Shown here piece after piece: positions 55,989 through 64,000 of a DNA stretch of 64,000 bases (the first letter of the stretch is position 1; each line of letters begins with the position of its first letter). The DNA comes from Hormiphora californensis (taxonomy: Eukaryota; Ctenophora; Tentaculata; Cydippida; Pleurobrachiidae). Made by a program: the position numbers and the translations under genes. A model generated the notes under the pieces. It ran no database searches and had not been told where the DNA came from. It saw only the letters and a list, made by a program, of their open reading frames with translations. Location: the NCBI GenBank assembly GCA_020137815.1, contig CM035350.1, positions 124,001 to 188,000 of the forward strand, in the 5' to 3' direction.

Positions 55989-58951
55989 GAAGAGAACACA
56001 CCTGTTGTTAGGAGGGGGTGATACTGTTGGATCTTGAAGAGAACACACCTTTACCTGTTGTTAGGAGGGGGTGATACTGTTGGATCTTGAAGAGAACACA
56101 CTTTTACCTGTTGTTAGGAGGGGGTGATACTGTTGGATCTTGAAGAGAACACACCTTTACCTGTTGTTAGGAGGGGGTGATACTGTTGGATCTTGAAGAG
56201 AACACACCTTTACCTGTTGTTAGGAGGGGGTGATACTGTTGGATCTTGAAGAGAACACACCTTTACCTGTTGTTAGGAGGGGGTGATACTGTTGGATCTT
56301 GAAGAGAACACACCTTTACCTGTTGTTAGGAGGGGGTGATACTGTTGGATCTTGAAGAGAACACACCTTTACCTGTTGTTAGGAGGGGGTGATACTGTTG
56401 GATCTTGAAGAGAACACACCTTTACCTGTTGTTAGGAGGGGGTGATACTGTTGGATCTTGAAGAGAACACACCTTTACCTGTTGTTAGGAGGGGGTGATA
56501 CTGTTGGATCTTGAAGAGAACACACCTTTACCTGTTGTTAGGAGGAGGTGATACTGTTGGATCTTGAAGAGAACACACCTTTACCTGTTGTTAGGAGGGG
56601 GTGATACTGTTGGATCTTGAAGAGAACACACCTTTACCTGTTGTTAGGAGGAGGTGATACTGTTGGATCTTGAAGAGAACACACCTTTACCTGTTGTTAG
56701 GAGGGGGTGATACTGTTGGATCTTGAAGAGAACACACCTTTACCTGTTGTTAGGAGGGGGTGATACTGTTGGATCTTGAAGAGAACACACCTTTACCTGT
56801 TGTTAGGAGGAGGGTGATACTGTTGGATCTTGAAGAGAACACACCTTTACCTGTTGTTAGGAGGGGGTGATACTGTTGGATCTTGAAGAGAACACACCTT
56901 TACCTGTTGTTAGGAGGAGGTGATACTGTTGGATCTTGAAGAGAACACACCTTTACCTGTTGTTAGGAGGGGGTGATACTGTTGGATCTTGAAGAGAACA
57001 CACCTTTACCTGTTGTTAGGAGGAGGTGATACTGTTGGATCTTGAAGAGAACACACCTTTACCTGTTGTTAGGAGGGGGTGATACTGTTGGATCTTGAAG
57101 AGAACACACCTTTACCTGTTGTTAGGAGGGGGTGATACTGTTGGATCTTGAAGAGAACACACCTTTACCTGTTGTTAGGAGGGGGTGATACTGTTGGATC
57201 TTGAAGAGAACACACCTTTACCTGTTGTTAGGAGGAGGTGATACTGTTGGATCTTGAAGAGAACACACCTTTACCTGTTGTTAGGAGGGGGTGATACTGT
57301 TGGATCTTGAAGAGAACACACCTTTACCTGTTGTTAGGAGGGGGTGATACTGTTGGATCTTGAAGAGAACACACCTTTACCTGTTGTTAGGAGGGGGTGA
57401 TACTGTTGGATCTTGAAGAAAACACACCTTTACCTGTTGTTAGGAGGGGGTGATACTGTTGGATCTTGAAGAAAACACACCTTTACCTGTTGTTAGGAGG
57501 GGGTGATACTGTTGGATCTTGAAGAGAACACACCTTTACCTGTTGTTAGGAGGGGGTGATACTGTTGGATCTTGAAGAGAACACACCTTTACCTGTTGTT
57601 AGGAGGGGGTGATACTGTTGGATCTTGAAGAGAACACACCTTTACCTGTTGTTAGGAGGGGGTGATACTGTTGGATCTTGAAGAGAACACACCTTTACCT
57701 GTTGTTAGGAGGGGGTGATACTGTTGGATCTTGAAGAGAACACACCTTTACCTGTTGTTAGGAGGGGGTGATACTGTTGGATCTTGAAGAGAACACACCT
57801 TTACCTGTTGTTAGGAGGGGGTGATACTGTTGGATCTTGAAGAGAACACACCTTTACCTGTTGTTAGGAGGGGGTGATACTGTTGGATCTTGAAGAGAAC
57901 ACACCTTTACCTGTTGTTAGGAGGGGGTGATACTGTTGGATCTTGAAGAGAACACACCTTTACCTGTTGTTAGGAGGGAGGTGATACTGTTGGATCTTGA
58001 AGAGAACACACCTTTACCTGTTGTTAGGAGGGGGTGATACTGTTGGATCTTGAAGAGAACACACCTTTACCTGTTGTTAGGAGGGGGTGATACTGTTGGA
58101 TCTTGAAGAGAACACACCTTTACCTGTTGTTAGGAGGGGGTGATACTGTTGGATCTTGAAGAGAACACACCTTTACCTGTTGTTAGGAGGGGGTGATACT
58201 GTTGGATCTTGAAGAGAACACACCTTTACCTGTTGTTAGGAGGAGGGTGATACTGTTGGATCTTGAAGAGAACACACCTTTACCTGTTGTTAGGAGGAGG
58301 TGATACTGTTGGATCTTGAAGAGAACACACCTTTACCTGTTGTTAGGAGGGGGTGATACTGTTGGATCTTGAAGAGAACACACCTTTACCTGTTGTTAGG
58401 AGGGGGTGATACTGTTGGATCTTGAAGAGAACACACCTTTACCTGTTGTTAGGAGGAGGTGATACTGTTGGATCTTGAAGAGAACACACCTTTACCTGTT
58501 GTTAGGAGGGGGTGATACTGTTGGATCTTGAAGAGAACACACCTTTACCTGTTGTTAGGAGGGGGTGATACTGTTGGATCTTGAAGAGAACACACCTTTA
58601 CCTGTTGTTAGGAGGGGGTGATACTGTTGGATCTTGAAGAGAACACACCTTTACCTGTTGTTAGGAGGGGGTGATACTGTTGGATCTTGAAGAGAACACA
58701 CCTTTACCTGTTGTTAGGAGGGGGTGATACTGTTGGATCTTGAAGAGAACACACCTTTACCTGTTGTTAGGAGGAGTTGATACTGTTGGATCTTGAAGAG
58801 AACACACCTTTACCTGTTGTTAGGAGGGGGTGATACTGTTGGATCTTGAAGAGAACACACCTTAACCTGTTGTTAGGAGGGGGTGATACTGTTGGATCTT
58901 GAAGAGAACACACCTTTACCTGTTGTTAGGAGGGGTGATACTGTTTGATCT
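55989..58951 (+). repeat. 53-bp satellite array, about 55 copies
   Basis: The unit is GGATCTTGAAGAGAACACAC, CTTTACCTGTTGTTAGGAGG, GGGTGATACTGTT (53 bp). Units are nearly identical. The main variant is GGAGG-AGG for GGAGGGGG, with rare 1-bp indels (for example near 56815, 57975 and 58245). The first unit lacks TTTACC and the last decays at GTTTGATCTCC. 53 is not a multiple of 3, and no frame stays open. The array length may be collapsed or expanded by assembly. Confidence 0.97.
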
Positions 58952-59795
<844 letters not shown>

Positions 59796-60990
59796 CTAAG
59801 TGGCTATAGCCATATTAGCCAAAAAACGGTTATGCACAAACCTAATTATCCAATTATCTAATTAACTAGGTGAGATAGAGACTTAATTTCAGCACCTACC
59901 CCCACTAATTCGAGGACGCTGATCATTTTAGTCCCCTCGGTTTTGTCTCTACTCCTTTCTTAAGTGGCTATAGCCATATAGCCAACAAACGGTTGTGTGC
60001 AGACCTAATTATCCAATTATCTAATTAACCGGGGGGGGGGACATGTTAATTGTTAATAAATCACCTCTTTTTTCGATTTTGTTAATTAACGTTAATTAAC
60101 AAAATTAACAAAATTAACAAATGCTAAAAGACTGTTCTTATTGGTTGATAATACGACTTTAACTGGTTTAATTTTATAGTTTAATGAATTATCTAACACA
60201 TATATACCCAAACAAGGCCTTTTCCGATAACCAAAGTCCGACATACAGGTTTTTTGGCTCAAAATCGATAAAATTCCAAAAGTTACAAATATTTCAATTT
60301 AGCGTATAAAATCTCACTTAAACGTAATTTTTAAATTAGTAATCGATTCTTTGAACTTAATAAGAGGATGTACAACGTTTCTGTTGAAAAAAGAAATACA
60401 ATTTTCCCAAAATCAATTTTTTGGTCAAGGATTGAAAATTTGCTTCGCTACAAATCCTTGTGTTTTTTTAGAAAAATAGATTTTTGGGATATTTTTCGTT
60501 TTAAGGTAAATTCATGAGTCGTATTTAGTTTTTAGGGTGCGAAAATGTGGATTAGGCTCATTTGACTTCAATTGCGGTTTAGTTTGGCTAGTATTTATTA
60601 ACATTAACAAAATGGAATAAATCGCTGTAGAAAAGCCGTAGTAGAGGTAGTAGGGGTATGTAAATCGTACAGAATGAACAACTTTGCTCGCAGAACAAGT
60701 GTTAAATACTAAAAATACGTGCTAAAGGGGATTTAGATGGCATAAATGGCATTTGTTAACGTTTGTTAACTTTTTGTTAATTTTGTTAATAAATCACCTG
60801 TTTTCTCGATGTTAATATTAACAAAGTTAACAAAATTAACATGTCCCCCCCCCCAATTAACCAGATGAGATAGAGACTTAATTCCGGCACCTACCCCCAC
60901 TAATGCGACTGCGAGGAAGCTGATCACTCTAGTGCCCTCGAATTTTTCTCTACTCCTTTCTTAAGGGTAGTTACGTTTTTGGCCTCAGGC
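59796..60990 (+). repeat. Two-copy tandem repeat of about 158 bp, second copy interrupted
   Basis: The block AAGTGGCTATAGCCATAT ... CTAATTAAC ... GAGATAGAGACTTAATT ... TCTCTACTCCTTTCTTAAG occurs at about 59796-59953. It occurs again at about 59954-60030, continuing at 60863-60965, with the foldback 60031-60854 and its TSD in between. Confidence 0.85.
60031..60854. mobile_element. 824-bp G-tract-ended foldback with 8-bp TSD
   Basis: The ends are ten G then ACATGTTAATT and the mirror AATTAACATGT then ten C. The subterminal regions are rich in GTTAATTTTGTTAATAAATC words in both orientations. The 8-bp duplication AATTAACC is at 60023-60030 and 60855-60862. The other tandem copy (near 59848) shows the site uninterrupted. 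No coding frame is present. The ends and TSD length resemble those of the element at 6045-6773. Confidence 0.88.
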
Positions 60991-61585
60991 TAGAAATGCA
61001 GGTAAAAAGTAAGCCCGGAAATGAACATGTTTCACTCCATCCTGAGTTTGAAAAAACTCAGGAGGGCTAGAGGGGACTTGCCTTGTTCGACCCTCCCTCC
61101 CTCCCCTTATAAAATAAAATAAAAAGGTTTGAACAAAACAAGAGGGGACCCATTGGGACACGTTAGTGAAAAAATCAGCTTGACACAAATTTTTTCCCAG
61201 TCAAGGCGATATTCGGTGTTATTACCCCCTAACTATACCCTGATTTTGGTCGATAGCGTTTTTTATTTTAGCTTTTTTTAGCTTTTTTTAGCTTTTTTAG
61301 CCCTACTTTTTATGTTTTTTCAGCATTCATCTTTTCACTTTTCCATTAAATTTTCATATGAAAAAGGATATCCTTCCGGTCGTCTATTGACTGCATTTGT
61401 TCATTTCCTGCACATTTTTTCCAAAATCTACCGTTTATGTCCATACATAGCAATTTCTGTATCCACCCCTACTGCCATTTTCTGGAGACATTTTTTCGAT
61501 AAAAATTTTATTCAAATTTGATAAAAATAGTTTTTAAAAAGTTCAAAAAACGTTATAAAACGTTATAATAAAAGTTTAAAAAATT

Positions 61586-61613
61586 TGGCGTCAGCGGGAT
61601 TCGAACCTATATG
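61586..61613 (-). other. tRNA 3'-end-like fragment
   Basis: On the minus strand, GGTTCGAATCCCGCTGACGC is followed by CA. This looks like the T arm plus acceptor and CCA of a tRNA, but no anticodon arm or A box lies upstream. Read on the plus strand it begins TGG like a retroelement primer-binding site, yet no LTR is seen beside it. Confidence 0.35.
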
Positions 61614-61844
61614 AATCCACTAAAAACTCAATTTTAGCTTTTTTTAGCTTTTTTAGCCTTAATAACGGTTTCCATCAGGGGGCACCGGGGTAGATTGAGG
61701 GGCGAGGGCAACAGGGACGAGCAGCTATATCAAGTGGGGTAATAGACTCATTTTATATTTAATTTATTAATGTTTTTATCATTGTAAGTGTCTACACGTA
61801 TTTATATTCAGGCCGATGTTGGCCGCCACCCCCCTTTTTTTAGC

Positions 61845-61975
61845 CTTAAAAAAAGCTAAAAAAAAGCTAAAAAAGGCTAAAAAAGGCTAAAAAAGCTAAA
61901 AAAAGCTAAAAAAGCTAAAAAAAAGCTAAAGGTACCCTGATTTTGGCCGTTAGCTTAGCTTTTTTAGGGCTGGAC
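61845..61975. repeat. AAAAAAGCT simple repeat with inverted partners
   Basis: Runs of AAAAAAGCTAAAAAAGGCT here are mirrored by AGCTTTTTTTAGC runs at 61268-61305 and 61635-61660. CCCTGATTTTGG occurs at both ends (61240 and 61935), so 61200-61980 may be a decayed inverted-repeat element. Confidence 0.5.
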
Positions 61976-62255
61976 CCCCCCCCCCCCAAATACTTTTGAA
62001 GAAAAGAGAAAATAAATGCCTGTCAGTTAGATGTTGAAATATAATCTAAACAATTAACTACTAAAATTGTATTACTACTAACATTTGATTGACAATTCGT
62101 TACTGACTGTATCTCATATCTCCACATGAAACTAGGGGCTTCACTACTGCTCATGTTGCTAGCATGACTATGACAGACAGTTTTCCCGACACTGCTGAAA
62201 AGCTCACTGTCTCACATGATATATTTTATTGAACCATTGTATTCAAATTGAACAA

Positions 62256-62870
62256 CTACTTCATAAGAATCAACTGTCCTGCTGAGGGGTCTTCATTTTC
62301 ATCATACATTGGATTATAGATTGTGACTAAGGGCCCCATTCCGCATATCAGCCCTCTATTTTTCTGAACATGAACTTTCTCAACACCGATAAGAGTCTCT
62401 GTTTCACCCCTTGCTAGCACCAGGAATCGATGCTGTCTTTGTAGTTCTCGGTGTTTCCTCCAGAGAACGGTGCCCATAAATACCATGCCACCCAGGAGTA
62501 CCCCGAGTAGAGACACCATCACCAGAAGTAGCTCCTCCCTGCCCTGGGAGCGTCTGGAGATATGAACCCTTGTCACCAGTGGCTCAGGCTGGCTCTCCCA
62601 GGGGGACCGCCCAGGATTCTGGATTACAACACCCCGAGGTACAACTGCCTGCTCCTCTGAGGGCTCAGGGCTGGGCAACTCACACAACCTTACTTCCCGG
62701 TCACTTTCTTGACCACTCACACACTCCGATCTCACCCTAATCCTCTCTCCAATATTTTGTTCAGTGTACCAATCGCTCTCACTGATAGTGCATTCAGACC
62801 ACTCAGTCCAGGAATCATCGCATGCTCCTGCCATACCACTCACCATTAGATAACACAACAGTACAAGCAT
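62256..62870 (-). CDS. Single-pass membrane protein with one thrombospondin type-1 repeat
   Basis: 204 aa. A signal peptide spans about 1-16. A short TSP1-like module at 18-64 has the W-x-x-W start (W21, W24) and Cys 17, 27, 50 and 63. A Pro/Glu-rich stalk covers 65-113 and one membrane segment about 114-137. A basic stop-transfer (WRKHRELQRQHR) follows, then a 65-residue cytoplasmic tail with NPMY (186-189) beside DENED, which fits an NPxY endocytosis or PTB-binding motif. AATAAA lies about 25 nt beyond the stop (62225-62230 reversed). TSP1 modules act in adhesion and matrix binding. I recognise no named orthologue. A single exon is assumed; an upstream exon cannot be excluded. Confidence 0.8.
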   Translation of the reverse strand: MLVLLCYLMVSGMAGACDDSWTEWSECTISESDWYTEQNIGERIRVRSECVSGQESDREVRLCELPSPEPSEEQAVVPRGVVIQNPGRSPWESQPEPLVTRVHISRRSQGREELLLVMVSLLGVLLGGMVFMGTVLWRKHRELQRQHRFLVLARGETETLIGVEKVHVQKNRGLICGMGPLVTIYNPMYDENEDPSAGQLILMK

Positions 62871-62937
62871 TTTACAAAATATACCAATGTAACATGAACC
62901 TTTCTAAGACTCGTGAGCTTGGTCACCATACTTTTCC

Positions 62938-63088
62938 TACCTCTCTCCTCTCTACCTCTATCTTTTTCTATCTCTCTTTCTCTCTCTATCTCTTTCTCTC
63001 TACATCTTTCTCTCAGTGTCTCTATCTCTCTACCTCTTTCTCTCTCTATCTCCCTCTCTTTATCTCACCCTCTCTCTTTGTCTCTTTG

Positions 63089-63138
<50 letters not shown>
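62938..63138 (+). repeat. (TC)n-rich microsatellite
   Basis: Impure TCTC/TATC tract, pure toward 63100-63138. It lies just upstream of the TSP1 protein's start. Leu/Ser frames across it are artefacts. Confidence 0.9.
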
Positions 63139-63142
<4 letters not shown>

Positions 63143-64000
63143 GTTTTTTTGACAAATTACATTTGCGTTTCCTCCCCGCATTGACAGACAAGTACAAACT
63201 CACATCACCATATACAATGTACATAATTGAAACAGTTTCACCAGACAGCAGGGCGACTAGAATAAATCTTATGTCGGGGTGCTGATATCCCTTTCTATGG
63301 CGTTTCGGTACAGATTTCTCTCCAGCATAGCCGGGCGCTGCCCCACTGCACCAACAACCATATTATGTTCTTTATGCACTTGTGTCACTCTCTTTCAAGA
63401 AAGCCCCTACCAATCATATCTTGTAGTTGTTGGACTAGATGACATGCGCTAAACTAAGGTCAAACCCGGACAATGGTGAATGAATTTTGTACTTGCGACC
63501 TTGACACAATTATCGTCACTTGCGATTTAGAATGGTTCCATGTGTTATGAATACAATCGAAAACAATAATCTAAATATTTGTTTTAACTCATTTAGTAGC
63601 TTCCATAATGTATCATCAAAGATAAAAACACAATATAATAATTCAGCTGTGACAGTTAACACACGACCTGCAAGGTAGTGGTTGACCATGTATAAGGTAT
63701 AAATAAGGCACAAAGCTTTTCTGTAATCAGTTTTTCAAGACGAACGCAGGAATTAATAGTAAGGTGTCTAAGCAGGGAAATCATCCGTGGCAAAGGTTTC
63801 TCAGCGGTCATATCTGAATCCATTTGACCGTTATTTGGATTTTAAGATGCCCAAAATTTGGCTTTTACCGTTAATGCTACGCTGAGCACTTTACTAAAGT
63901 CTTTATAAAAAATAGTACCCTCGATTTTATGGTTTTGAGTTTTCATTCCAGGCTAAAAAACCAGGTAAAACGGTGTGGCCAGAAAACACCCCTGTACCCC
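63139..64000. other. No gene recognised
   Basis: Unique DNA; a 65-aa minus-strand frame (63516-63713) shows no domain. It is probably the 5' flank of the TSP1 gene. Confidence 0.4.

Noticed and set aside
61586-61613. Primer-binding site of an LTR element
   Set aside because: No LTR pair or TG...CA direct repeat is seen on either side.

Overview
This is eukaryotic, almost certainly metazoan, nuclear DNA. One gene has GT-AG introns, there are LTR and SINE retrotransposons with target-site duplications (TSDs), and the recognisable proteins are animal-type: condensin kleisin NCAPH, a rhodopsin-like GPCR, a thrombospondin-type-1 membrane protein, a MATH-domain protein and an F-box/LRR protein. 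AT-rich unique DNA, TTAGGG-like tracts and a dense load of inverted-repeat elements would suit a marine invertebrate. I cannot name the phylum from the sequence.

Layout. 0-14.4 kb is repeat country: a CATGAG-rich foldback cut by the window edge, a TA-flanked foldback, a tRNA-derived SINE with a perfect 11-bp TSD, a G-tract-ended foldback, degraded copies of repeats that recur at 32-39 kb, and minisatellites. 14.8-30.8 kb is an F-box/LRR locus: a decayed N-terminal copy, a main gene split by a 7.1-kb Ty3/gypsy-type element with apparently identical LTRs, a 1.5-kb tandem duplication of the gene's 5' part with a 2.5-kb foldback in one copy only, and an LRR fragment between 70-bp direct repeats. 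32.8-37.9 kb is a 1.75-1.78 kb tandem array carrying 3' fragments of a MATH gene and ending in the best-preserved MATH reading frame. 40-43 kb has a foldback inside a foldback and two tRNA-like relics. 43.1-48.6 kb is a composite nest of inverted repeats. 48.7-52.66 kb holds the last six exons of NCAPH, with a 965-bp foldback in an intron. 52.9-54.07 kb is an intronless GPCR on the minus strand. 55.99-58.95 kb is a 53-bp satellite. 60.03-60.85 kb is another G-tract-ended foldback, and 62.26-62.87 kb a small TSP1 membrane protein.

The standout property is that many insertions can be read against an uninterrupted copy in the same window (other arm of a palindrome, other copy of a tandem duplication, or a restored reading frame). 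This fixes their ends and TSDs: TA, TTAAT, 4 bp (ACAT), 8 bp and 9 bp. None of the foldbacks encodes a recognisable transposase, so they look non-autonomous. The host genes show no functional linkage to each other. Family assignments come from motif recognition by eye; no search was run.
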